From Acidobacteriota bacterium (GTDB lineage: Bacteria; Acidobacteriota; Terriglobia; Acidiferrales; UBA7541): 38,999 nucleotides of DNA. Position numbers and translations under genes: made by a program. Under the pieces are notes generated by a model. It was given only the letters and a program-made list of their open reading frames with translations, did no database searches and had not been told where the DNA came from. The stretch lies in NCBI GenBank assembly GCA_003224055.1, contig QHYE01000054.1, positions 1 through 38,999 of the forward strand. The letters are read 5' to 3'. Below, piece by piece: positions 1 to 7,567 of this stretch. Each line of letters opens with the position of its first letter. Within the stretch, counting starts at the first letter, position 1.

Positions 1-38
1 AAGATTCGAGGCCAGGATGGATTCGCTAGTTCCTTTCC

Positions 39-62
39 TGTAGGGCTCTTGCATCCCCTACA
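39..62. repeat. degenerate short palindrome (TGTAGGG stem)
   Basis: A 7-bp inverted repeat, TGTAGGG at 39-45 and CCCTACA at 56-62, encloses a 10-nt loop. Its outer arms match the outer arms of the longer perfect palindrome at 11326-11355, so it may be a decayed copy of the same element. It lies just upstream of a broken SDR gene. The relationship is an inference from arm sequence only. Confidence 0.4.
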
Positions 63-128
63 ACATGCCGGTTTACCCCGGCGCTCCCGAGCTGCCCGTC
101 ATTCGAACTCAATCGCCAATGCGACAGG

Positions 129-215
129 GCGGACCACATCTTCCTCGCTTCCGACCAAAGTAGCTACGTCACCGGCATCGAGCTTTTCGTCGACGGCGGC
201 ATGACCCAAATCTGA
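129..215 (+). pseudogene. 3' remnant of a short-chain dehydrogenase/reductase (SDR) gene
   Basis: Reading 129-215 in one frame gives ADHIFLASDQSSYVTGIELF followed by VDGGMTQI and a TGA stop. This is the near-universal C-terminus of classical SDR oxidoreductases (FLASD..SYVTG..LxVDGG), the strand-helix that closes the Rossmann fold and subunit interface. Upstream, the same frame (about 102-128) no longer resembles an SDR: the preceding helix and the catalytic YxxxK region are absent, and a short palindrome sits at 39-62. I therefore read it as a truncated, non-functional remnant. A frameshift joining it to an intact gene left of the window is possible. The stretch 216-399 after the stop holds nothing I can assign. 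Confidence 0.75.
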
Positions 216-399
216 CCAGCTTGACCGCTGGCGTTTCGAGGCGATCTCCGCGACACACGAGGTGACTAATGTCGTCAATCTGAAGCCCTCGTGTGCAAGA
301 GCGAAGACTTGCAGAATATTCGTAAGATCAAAACGCGATTCAAGCAAGGTTTTCTCATAGAGTCACGGAAGCAAGACGCGCCATAGACCGCGGGCGCCC

Positions 400-1089
400 C
401 TACATGCTGGTGGTTCCTTCAATTCCCTCGGCCCAGGATGCGGCCTCCTCCGCCAGCTCCCGCAACACCTCCGGGTCGCCCCTTCCGGATTTCTTCAGCA
501 CGTGAAATGAATGATCCGCCGTTTCAATCACGTGCAACGTCGCCCGCGAGCCTAGCTTCGTACACACGGGACGCCACAGCTCGAGATCGGCGAACGTATC
601 CCGCGTTCCCTGCAGGAACAGCATCGGCATTGCAACCTTCGCGAGGTGGTCCGCTCGTTTCGTTCCCGGCTGGTTGGGCGGGTGCAGCGGAAAACCAAAG
701 AACACCAAGCCTCGAACGCCATCCAGTGGACGCTGTGCCGCGGCCTGTGAAGTCATTCGTCCTCCCATGGACTTGCCTCCCGCCAACAACGGCAAGCCTG
801 GAGCCGCCTCCGCAGCCGCTCGCACCGCAGCCACGACCGTGGCCGTCAACACCGCGGGCGCGTCCGGAACCCGCCGTCGTGCTTCCATGTAGGGAAACTG
901 GTAGCGTAACGTCGCCACGCCCACGCCAGCCAATTCGCCCGCCAGCTTCTCCATAAATGGGTGACACATCCCCGCCCCAGCTCCATGCGCTAGCACCAGG
1001 AGCCGCCGCGCCTTCGCCGGGCGCAACAGCAGCGCGGATACCTCGCCTCCACCCTCCACGCCGAATTGAAACGGTGCGAGCGCTGCCAT
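400..1089 (-). CDS. small alpha/beta hydrolase (dienelactone hydrolase-like / KANL3-Tex30 type)
   Basis: A 229-aa soluble alpha/beta hydrolase without a signal peptide. An HGAG oxyanion-type motif lies at residues 35-38, the nucleophile elbow G-K-S-M-G puts the serine at about 107, the acid is probably Asp164 in GTRDTF, and the base is His193 in TADHSFH, giving a complete Ser-Asp-His triad in the right order. Length and motif spacing fit the small predicted hydrolases related to dienelactone hydrolase and the KANL3/Tex30 group. The substrate cannot be told from sequence. The gene stands alone: no co-directional neighbour lies within 300 nt. The ATG at 1089 is the only start giving the full N-terminal strand. 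Confidence 0.85.
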   Translation of the reverse strand: MAALAPFQFGVEGGGEVSALLLRPAKARRLLVLAHGAGAGMCHPFMEKLAGELAGVGVATLRYQFPYMEARRRVPDAPAVLTATVVAAVRAAAEAAPGLPLLAGGKSMGGRMTSQAAAQRPLDGVRGLVFFGFPLHPPNQPGTKRADHLAKVAMPMLFLQGTRDTFADLELWRPVCTKLGSRATLHVIETADHSFHVLKKSGRGDPEVLRELAEEAASWAEGIEGTTSM

Positions 1090-1466
1090 TTCGACGCGAT
1101 TCTAGCAGAACATCCCATGTGCAACGAGGACCGGAAGGAAAAGGATTGCGGCGTTTAGGAATCCATCTGCCCATCTTTACGTGGGCTAGAACAAGCCTCA
1201 TGAACAGAACGGCCTAAATCATCGTGGACCTCAAGAGCTAAAACCCCCGAATCTTCACGCTTTTCCACATGGATAGCGCCGCGCCCTTCCCCAAGTTCCT
1301 TTGAGAGGATGGCTCGTAAGTATGGACACGCAAATGCCCATGTGCTATATGGAACACATTCTTTGGTCGAGTCCTGCCATTGTAGGGCGGCAAAGTAGCA
1401 GAACCTGATGTCCCGCAGGCGTCAAGTTTGAAGGATCAGACAAAGTAAGTCGAAAGATAGGACTTG
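1090..1466. other. intergenic stretch with no recognised gene
   Basis: About 380 nt between the divergent hydrolase and VWFA genes. Short open frames here lack family resemblance and ribosome binding sites. It presumably carries the promoters of both flanking genes, but I could not pick out a convincing -35/-10 pair. Confidence 0.5.
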
Positions 1467-1467
1467 G

Positions 1468-1474
1468 AAGGAGG
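1468..1474 (+). promoter_or_regulatory. strong ribosome binding site fixing a GTG start
   Basis: AAGGAGG at 1468-1474 lies 8 nt before the GTG at 1483. It decides the start of the VWFA gene, which has no upstream ATG in frame with comparable support. Confidence 0.8.
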
Positions 1475-1482
1475 CAAACCCT

Positions 1483-2601
1483 GTGGGTGCTTCTCGAGTC
1501 TCGATATCTGGCGGGAGAGCTCTCGCGGCTTTTCCACTGTTGATCCGCCCAAGATGGGTGCATCTATTTCTCGCGTTCGGTTTGTCGCTGGGTGCCAGCG
1601 TTTCGGTGCAAGCGCAGGCAAGACCCCCCGTACAAATTAATACTAACGTGCAGCTGGTGCAGGTTCCCGTCATCGTTTTTGATGATAAGGGCGGTGTGGC
1701 CAGTGATTTGAAGAAGGATGATTTTCGGCTGTTCGAGGACGGGGTGGAACAGAGAATTTTGTATTGCGAACGGGAACGAGAATCCGTTTCTTTCGTGATT
1801 CTGGATGACCTGAGCTCGAGCATGACGCGAAAGATTCCTTTCGTGCAAGAAGCGACGCTTTCGGTTCTGGATTCCGATGAGCAACAAGAGCGGTACCGGG
1901 ACGAGTTTTCGGTGTATGGAATCGCATCGCGGGCAAAAAATCTTGTTCCCTTCACGCGCGATCTGAAAGACCTGGAACGCAGGCTTCCCTGGCTGCTTAC
2001 GCCGACAAACGGAAGCACGGCGCTTTTTGATGGCATCTACCTCGGGATTTCCGAAGCCCGCGAGCGGGCAGAAAACAAGCATCGGGCGATGATTATTATT
2101 TCCGACGGCGGAGACAATCACAGCCGCTATAACTTGCGGGAGACGAAGAGTCTTTTGGAGGAGGCGGACGTTCCGGTGTTTGCGGTGATGGCGGGATCGT
2201 CGTTTGAGCTTCCCGAGATTTTTGCAGGACCGAAAAAGAAATCGGGAATGCAAGGGAAGGCGCCGTTTCCGAGCACGCCTGCGGGTGCGGAAGACTACAT
2301 CGGACCGGCAGAACGGCGCGGGCCGCGCAACCTTCAGACCCTCACGGAAGCCACGGGCGGCGGTGTTTTTACAGCCAAGCATGAAGAGGATCTTCCGCGG
2401 ATTGTGCGGACCATCAGCAATGCGGTGAGATATAGGTATGTCCTCAGCTACAAGCCACCGGAAACGCCAGCTAAGGCCGCTGCAGAAGGAGCGAGCGGCG
2501 AGAGCAAGTGGCACAAGATCTTCCTGGAGTTGAACCCGAAAGAGAAATTCAAAGGGTTCGGCATCCCTTACTACAAGCGCAAGTACTATAAATTCGACTG
2601 A
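1483..2601 (+). CDS. secreted VWFA-domain protein (Acidobacteria VWFA-related family)
   Basis: A 372-aa protein starting at GTG 1483. A basic stretch and hydrophobic segment (about residues 22-44), with a likely cleavage site after VQAQA, indicate export. A conserved pre-domain follows (residues about 52-93, including VPVIVFDDKG and DFRLFEDGVEQ), then a von Willebrand factor A domain with a metal-ion-dependent adhesion site: DLSSS at 109-113, Thr179 in NGSTALFDG, and ISDGGDN with Asp208. This arrangement is the VWFA-related family found in many copies per acidobacterial genome. The ligand is unknown. The C-terminus is basic and aromatic (PYYKRKYYKFD). The gene is monocistronic and converges on the tRNA-Sec gene. 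Confidence 0.88.
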   Translation: MGASRVSISGGRALAAFPLLIRPRWVHLFLAFGLSLGASVSVQAQARPPVQINTNVQLVQVPVIVFDDKGGVASDLKKDDFRLFEDGVEQRILYCERERESVSFVILDDLSSSMTRKIPFVQEATLSVLDSDEQQERYRDEFSVYGIASRAKNLVPFTRDLKDLERRLPWLLTPTNGSTALFDGIYLGISEARERAENKHRAMIIISDGGDNHSRYNLRETKSLLEEADVPVFAVMAGSSFELPEIFAGPKKKSGMQGKAPFPSTPAGAEDYIGPAERRGPRNLQTLTEATGGGVFTAKHEEDLPRIVRTISNAVRYRYVLSYKPPETPAKAAAEGASGESKWHKIFLELNPKEKFKGFGIPYYKRKYYKFD

Positions 2602-2671
2602 GCGACGGCCGGAACGTTGCGCGACACGATGCGGCGCCGACGTTGTTTCGGGTGTGCGCGTATGCATGGGA

Positions 2672-2770
2672 TGGCGGAGGCGTGTGGAAGTCGAATCCAC
2701 CATTCGACCCGCGAAGGACCGAATCGCCGGCTTTGAAGGCCGCGGAGATCACCGGACCCCTTTCGCCCCC
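2672..2770 (-). tRNA. selC: tRNA-Sec (selenocysteine, anticodon TCA)
   Basis: Read on the minus strand this 99-nt segment has every mark of a bacterial selenocysteine tRNA: anticodon loop CTTCAAA (TCA anticodon at plus 2734-2736); a D-arm with the CGGT loop seen in E. coli selC; a long extra arm with about a 9-bp stem (ATTCG/CGAAT plus inner pairs); a 5-bp T-stem around TTCGACT; an acceptor GGGGGCG pairing with CGCCTCC (one G-T); and an encoded GCCA 3' end. Oddities: the eighth acceptor pair would be A-A and the outermost anticodon-stem pair G-G. It inserts selenocysteine at UGA with SelA, SelB and SelD, none of which is in this window. A TATACT box (plus 2777-2782) sits 6 nt before the 5' end, with no good -35. 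Confidence 0.93.
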
Positions 2771-2791
2771 GCGAGAAGTATAGCTGGATAT

Positions 2792-2824
2792 CGTGACTCG
2801 TGACTCGTGACTCGTGACTCGTGA
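2792..2824. repeat. 7-bp tandem repeat (CGTGACT, about 4.7 units)
   Basis: Four perfect copies and one partial copy of CGTGACT stand directly upstream of the tRNA-Sec gene, in the place where its -35 region would lie. No coding frame uses it. Such perfect short arrays are prone to slippage. Confidence 0.9.
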
Positions 2825-2894
2825 AAAACTTGAATTGGGCCGGGGCGTGATGGCTGATTACCATTGAATTTTGGAGCGAAAAACCAGGCAGAGG

Positions 2895-5381
2895 TTAGGC
2901 GCGGGCGGAGACTAGTTCGGCGGCTTGATGGGTGCGGATGAGGGCGGCGACGAGATCATAAAGAGCGGGGCTGGTGCAGACTTCGTAGTAGGGATGCTGG
3001 GAAGCGGCGCCGATCTGGCCGTCGGGCAAGAGATGACGGGCAAGGCCCTTGCGAAGAACGAGGAGCTCGACGGATTCGCCCAGCGGGACTTCGCCGTAGT
3101 ACAGGGTGACGTTTTCCTTGCCCCAGGGCATTTCGAGCTTGGTCTCGATGGAGTCCATCGAAATCTCTTCGGAAAGTTTCTGGAAGCCTTCTTCGTTGAC
3201 TTCGATGCCGTTGTGATTGTAGCGCACAAGGAATTCGTCCAATTCTTCCGCTGACGCGCCTTCCATGGTGTTCAAGAACTGAAAGATCGAGAAATGCGAT
3301 TTCTGCCTGGAGAGCATGCGCTTGGCGAGCTTGGCACAGCCGGAGAGGCGGTCGGAGAGATTCAGCGCCTTCGAAATCATGATGCGCGAATCGCCGTCGG
3401 TCCAATAGGTGGGCGCGGAGCCTTGAAAGGCAACGCCGAGACCGAGCTCGAGCGCGGGGAGATCGTTGGTGGAAGCGCCTTCGTTGTAGGAGTTGCAGAC
3501 GGTGAGAATCTGTCGCGAAAGGATGCAGGCCTTGGCGACGGGGCGCGCGTAGGCGATGGTCGCTTCGGTTTCGAAAATGGCGAGAATGATGGCGTCGCCT
3601 TCGATGAAGACTTTTTTGGCTGCGTAACGGTCCAGAAGTTTCTTGACCGGTTCATGCAAATTGAGGCTGAAGTGCGAAGCCGGGTTCAAGCCGCGGGAGA
3701 GCAGGTCCTGGGTCATCCTGGTCGAGCCGCGCACGTCGGCCTTGATGATGACATGGGAGACGACTTTGTCCTGCTGGGGCCTGGCTTCGTCGGGCATGAC
3801 ACATTCATAGAGCCGGTTGTTCATGCGGGAAAGCTCGCGGGCTTGTTCGGTGGTGACGAGGCTGATACGTTCCATGCAGGCGCTCAGATGGTCCGCGTCG
3901 CGGAGGTCGCGGCGGAGGCGGAGGAAGTCGGTGGCAAAACGCAGGACGAAACCCTGTATTTCTTCGCGGGAGTAGCGATGAATCTTTCTCGAAAGTTCCT
4001 CGATGGCCTTAAGGGACAATTTTTTCGCGGGCACCTGCTTGATAACCTGCTCGATCTGTTTCATCTCCTCTTTGGACACCAGCGCCTTGCGCAACTGCTG
4101 CAAGTGGACCGGCGGGCAATACTCGGAAACAATCGGCCGGATTTCATAGCCGGCGAGGACATGGTACAAAACCTGATGCTGTTCCAGGCGATCGAGGAGC
4201 CGCAGCAGCAGGCGTTCCCGCACCGGCGCTTCCGCTTCATTGGCGGAGCCGGCATCGAATAAACGTTTGGCGTTCTCCGGTTCGTTGAGGTACTCGCCGA
4301 GTTTTCCGGAGTGATCCTTGACAAAGAAATCGAGTTTCTGGCGGGCGGAGTCAATCTGCGGCGCCAACTCCTCGAATTTTAATTCCTGATGCTTCAGGCG
4401 AAGTTCGAGATCATTGAGAGATGCTTTCAAATCAGCAGGGGCGCCGGAATTCATGAATTTCCTGAAAAAACTTTCGCCGCGTTCGAGGCGCTTGCGGGTT
4501 TCTTCGCGCTGCTCTTCGAGCAAGGCGATGTCGTTGCGAATGGTCTGAACGGCTTCCAGCAGGGCGGTATGTGCCTGAATCGCTTCGGTGTGCGGGGGCT
4601 CTTGGCTGACGGTGAAGCCAGCTTCGCGCAGAAACTCCTGGAACAGCTCGTCCATGGCCTCGAAGCGATCCGGGTCGCGGGCGTAGTTCCCCAAAAGGAC
4701 GTAATTCTCCAGAAAATAAACGTCGTCCTTCATGCCGTCGAGGAAGATGAGGCGGTTCTTGCAAAGCTCGTAGAAGGGCGCGAAGTCCTCTCCGAAGAGG
4801 GCGCGGCGGGTCTTGGAGATGACGTTGTCTTCGACGTCCACGACGATTTGCGCGACTTGCAGTCCGATGCGGCGGATGACGGCGCGGCGCGCGGACTGCA
4901 ATTCCGATAACCGGGCTTTGATAACGTGGGCTTGCTGGCTGCGTTCGAAGTGCTCGCCACGCTGGCGAATCCACACCTTGCCTTCGTGGATGAGATTGGC
5001 AAATTGATTGCCCATTTCATAGGTCAGAAATTTCAGGACGGACAGGCGGAAGACCAGGTCGATTTCGATATTTTTTTGGTACTTGGCCTGGGTCAGAGCG
5101 CTTTGCAGCAGCTCGGAGAGAAGTTTGCGGAAGCCGGAATGGTCCGGCGCGCGCGTGTTGCGGAGCTCCATGCCGGGAAAGAACGCGGCGCTGGTGCTCT
5201 GGCGGAAGAGATCGAAAAGATAGTCGCGCGCTGCCTGGACGAACTTCGGACTCAAGAATACGTCGTGGTGAATGTTGTCCACGCCGATCGACAGCGACCC
5301 CATGGGGATCGTGACGTTATAGCTCTTGAGATCGATCCGGGCCGCTTCGCCCGCGCTGGGTGATGCGAGTTCGTTGGCCAT
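2895..5381 (-). CDS. large protein with C-terminal class III nucleotidyl cyclase-like domain
   Basis: An 828-aa soluble protein. Residues about 1-520 are mostly helical and charged, with heptad-rich stretches (about 270-370), and match no family I recognise. From about residue 543 a class III adenylate/guanylate cyclase-like domain begins: IIKADVRGST gives the first metal Asp (about 549), FIEGDAIILAIFE the second (about 596), and ISKALNLSDRLSGCAKLAKR occupies the place of the VNxAxRL helix. The last about 120 residues form an extra unassigned segment. Whether it makes cAMP, cGMP or nothing cannot be said. No transmembrane segment is seen. I take the ATG at 5381 behind GGGGAATTGG; an in-frame TTG at 5435 would add 18 residues. 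Confidence 0.75.
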   Translation of the reverse strand: MANELASPSAGEAARIDLKSYNVTIPMGSLSIGVDNIHHDVFLSPKFVQAARDYLFDLFRQSTSAAFFPGMELRNTRAPDHSGFRKLLSELLQSALTQAKYQKNIEIDLVFRLSVLKFLTYEMGNQFANLIHEGKVWIRQRGEHFERSQQAHVIKARLSELQSARRAVIRRIGLQVAQIVVDVEDNVISKTRRALFGEDFAPFYELCKNRLIFLDGMKDDVYFLENYVLLGNYARDPDRFEAMDELFQEFLREAGFTVSQEPPHTEAIQAHTALLEAVQTIRNDIALLEEQREETRKRLERGESFFRKFMNSGAPADLKASLNDLELRLKHQELKFEELAPQIDSARQKLDFFVKDHSGKLGEYLNEPENAKRLFDAGSANEAEAPVRERLLLRLLDRLEQHQVLYHVLAGYEIRPIVSEYCPPVHLQQLRKALVSKEEMKQIEQVIKQVPAKKLSLKAIEELSRKIHRYSREEIQGFVLRFATDFLRLRRDLRDADHLSACMERISLVTTEQARELSRMNNRLYECVMPDEARPQQDKVVSHVIIKADVRGSTRMTQDLLSRGLNPASHFSLNLHEPVKKLLDRYAAKKVFIEGDAIILAIFETEATIAYARPVAKACILSRQILTVCNSYNEGASTNDLPALELGLGVAFQGSAPTYWTDGDSRIMISKALNLSDRLSGCAKLAKRMLSRQKSHFSIFQFLNTMEGASAEELDEFLVRYNHNGIEVNEEGFQKLSEEISMDSIETKLEMPWGKENVTLYYGEVPLGESVELLVLRKGLARHLLPDGQIGAASQHPYYEVCTSPALYDLVAALIRTHQAAELVSARA

Positions 5382-5504
5382 CCAATTCCCCGGAAGGGCT
5401 ATTTCCAAGTTAGCAGCCGAGGTGAGACGGGGCAAGGAATCCGGACGGGTGCGTAACCAGAGAGTAAGGAGAGAGGGGCCGAAAAAGGAGCTTCCTGACG
5501 CCGG

Positions 5505-5924
5505 TTAAAGGACGGTGATGCGGCGGGAGTCGCCGCCGAGGTGCTCGAGGCGGAGGCGAACCTGGGGCCAGGGGGAGGGGAGGGGGAATCGCTCCGACCA
5601 CTCCAGAATGACGACGGCGGGGGAGGTGAACATGTCCTCCAGGCCGAGAGTTTCGAAGTCGTGGAACGTCTCGATGCGGTAGAGGTCGGCGTGATAGACC
5701 TTGGCGGCTTTGCCGTAGACATGGACGAGGGTGAAAGTGGGGCTGGTGACGTCGTCCTCGGCGGCGGCGCCGAGGCCGGAGACGAGACCCTTCGTGAGAG
5801 TGGTTTTTCCCGTGCCGAGATCGCCGGTGAGCAGGACGAGGATGGGAGGCTTGAGGCGTTCTGCGAATTCCCTGCCCCAGTGGGTCGTTTCTTCGGAGGA
5901 ATGCGTGATGATTTCTTCAAGCAC
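5505..5924 (-). CDS. tsaE: tRNA threonylcarbamoyladenosine biosynthesis ATPase TsaE
   Basis: A 139-aa P-loop protein beginning at GTG 5924, which overlaps the end of nnr by 8 nt. The Walker A motif is GDLGTGKTT (Lys about 40), followed by the family signatures SPTFTLVHVY, YHADLYRI and LEWSERF. TsaE binds TsaB-TsaD and uses ATP to drive t6A formation at position 37 of ANN-decoding tRNAs. A longer frame back to 6089 exists, but its extra N-terminus lies inside nnr and is unlike TsaE. The nnr-tsaE overlap implies translational coupling, and this gene pair is common in bacteria. Confidence 0.95.
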   Translation of the reverse strand: MLEEIITHSSEETTHWGREFAERLKPPILVLLTGDLGTGKTTLTKGLVSGLGAAAEDDVTSPTFTLVHVYGKAAKVYHADLYRIETFHDFETLGLEDMFTSPAVVILEWSERFPLPSPWPQVRLRLEHLGGDSRRITVL

Positions 5925-7527
5925 GCTGTTGCAGCTCCGCAACAAAGCGGCGGTAGGTCTCCGGAAGATGATCGGCGATTTCACCGGAGAGGAGCGCGGC
6001 CTCCGCGCGGGATGCAGTGGCATCGTCGGCGGCGAGGCCGTGCAAAAAGATGCCGAGCGCGAGGGCCCGTTCCCAATTTGTGGGACCAAATTGCGCAGCC
6101 ATACCGGCCAGGATTCCGGTCAGGACGTCTCCGCTGCCGCCCTTGGCCATGCCGGGATTTCCCGTGGTATTGACGAAGGCGCGTCCATCGGGCGTGGCGA
6201 GAATGGTGTGAAATCCTTTGAGGATCACGTAGGCATTCCAGGATTTTGCGGATTTCAAGGCCAGGCCAAGGCGGTCGGACTGCACTTTGTCGTTCGAAAG
6301 GCCGCAGAGGCGGGCCATCTCGCCGGGATGCGGTGTGACGGCGAGTTGCGGAGATTTTCGTTTGGCGAATTCCTTGGCGCGGCCGGCGAAGGCATTCAGT
6401 CCGTCGGCGTCGAGGAGGAGCGGCTGCTCCGCTTTCTGGACGAGAGATCGTACGAAGCGCTGAGTTTCTTTGTGAGTTCCCAGGCCCGGCCCGATGGCGA
6501 GCAGAGTTTTGTTTTTGGCAAGCGCGCTGAAGCGACCGGCCTTTAGATTCGCGGCCGAGATGGTCCCCAGTTTCGTGGAGAGCAGCGGTTCGGTCATGAA
6601 TTCGGGCTGCGCGGAGGCGACGAGCGGGAGCACTGCATCGGCGGTCGCGATCGTAACCAAACCGGCGCCAGCCCGAAGGGCTGCGCGCCCGGCTAAAATC
6701 GCGGCTCCCGTTTTGCCGCGCGAGCCGGCGACGATCAAGACGTGGCCGAAATTGCCTTTGTGAGAATCCGCCTTTCGAATCAGCGGAAGGTCGCGAAATT
6801 CTTCGGGTTCACTCCACCGCACGCTGCTTTTTCCCACCTGTTCGATCAATTCACGAGGCGAGCCAATTTCTCGGACGAAGAGTTTTCCGCTGGAGCCCGC
6901 GTCTCTCGAAACGAGCTGGCCGATCTTCGGCGCGGTAAACGTAACTGTGGCGTGAGCGCGGATGATCGGACCTGCTGCGGACTCGCCATCCGAGGGCAGG
7001 CCGGACGGCGTGTCTACCGCGACGACGGCATCGGGACGGGTGGCAGTGGCGTCGCGCGAAATGGTGTTCACGTCGGTGATCACCGATGCGAGGAGACCTT
7101 CCACGCGGCCCTTCAAGCCGGTTCCCAAGAGGGCGTCCACAACGACGCGAGATTTCGCGAGCTCGCCGCGCGTTGCATGCCAACCGTCGGGATCAGGGAT
7201 GATTCGAATGTCAGCGCCGGATTTCTTGAGGCGTAAGAAATTCTCCGCCGCGTCTCCGCGAAGGGTTTGCGGATCGGCAAACAGATATACGCAGGGCTGG
7301 AGGCCTGCCTCCTGAAGAAGACGAGCGACTACATAGCCATCGCCGCCGTTGTTCCCTTTGCCACAGAGAACGGAGGCGTGGCTCGCGGCGGCGTCACCGC
7401 CAAAGGAGCGAATGTAGTCAAAAACGCTCTTCCCCGCGTTTTCCATCAATTGGAGACTGGGAATGCCATGGCGCTCGGTGGTGAGACGATCCACTTCGTG
7501 CATTTCGGCGGCGGTGAGTGCTTTCAT
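5917..7527 (-). CDS. nnr: bifunctional NAD(P)H-hydrate repair enzyme (epimerase + dehydratase)
   Basis: 536 aa, the normal length of the fused enzyme. The N-terminal YjeF_N epimerase half (about 1-215) carries GKGNNGGDGYVVARLL and the VAVDTPSGL region. The C-terminal dehydratase half (about 225-536, ribokinase-like) carries LLIDADG-type residues as LLLDADGLNAF, then VTPHPGEMARL and NPGMAKGGSGDVLTGILAGM. It repairs damaged S- and R-NADHX/NADPHX, using ADP or ATP in the dehydration step. The ATG at 7527 opens the conserved MKALTAAEMHEVDRL start. It is followed directly by tsaE and preceded at 40 nt by the SpoIIE phosphatase gene. Confidence 0.96.
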   Translation of the reverse strand: MKALTAAEMHEVDRLTTERHGIPSLQLMENAGKSVFDYIRSFGGDAAASHASVLCGKGNNGGDGYVVARLLQEAGLQPCVYLFADPQTLRGDAAENFLRLKKSGADIRIIPDPDGWHATRGELAKSRVVVDALLGTGLKGRVEGLLASVITDVNTISRDATATRPDAVVAVDTPSGLPSDGESAAGPIIRAHATVTFTAPKIGQLVSRDAGSSGKLFVREIGSPRELIEQVGKSSVRWSEPEEFRDLPLIRKADSHKGNFGHVLIVAGSRGKTGAAILAGRAALRAGAGLVTIATADAVLPLVASAQPEFMTEPLLSTKLGTISAANLKAGRFSALAKNKTLLAIGPGLGTHKETQRFVRSLVQKAEQPLLLDADGLNAFAGRAKEFAKRKSPQLAVTPHPGEMARLCGLSNDKVQSDRLGLALKSAKSWNAYVILKGFHTILATPDGRAFVNTTGNPGMAKGGSGDVLTGILAGMAAQFGPTNWERALALGIFLHGLAADDATASRAEAALLSGEIADHLPETYRRFVAELQQRA

Positions 7528-7567
7528 AGGAAAGAAAGTGGAGTATAGCGTAGCGCGAAAGGAGCGA

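Noticed and set aside
1564-2703. Minus-strand open frame of 379 codons across the VWFA gene and into selC
   Set aside because: It overlaps a well-supported VWFA CDS and part of the tRNA-Sec gene, and its translation is Arg/His-rich without domain resemblance.
2792-2824. Possible CRISPR array
   Set aside because: Units of 7 bp are directly adjacent with no spacers; it is a simple tandem repeat.
3294-4262. Plus-strand open frame of 322 codons opposite the cyclase-domain gene
   Set aside because: Gly/Val/Asp-rich shadow translation without a start signal; the minus strand encodes the long coherent protein.
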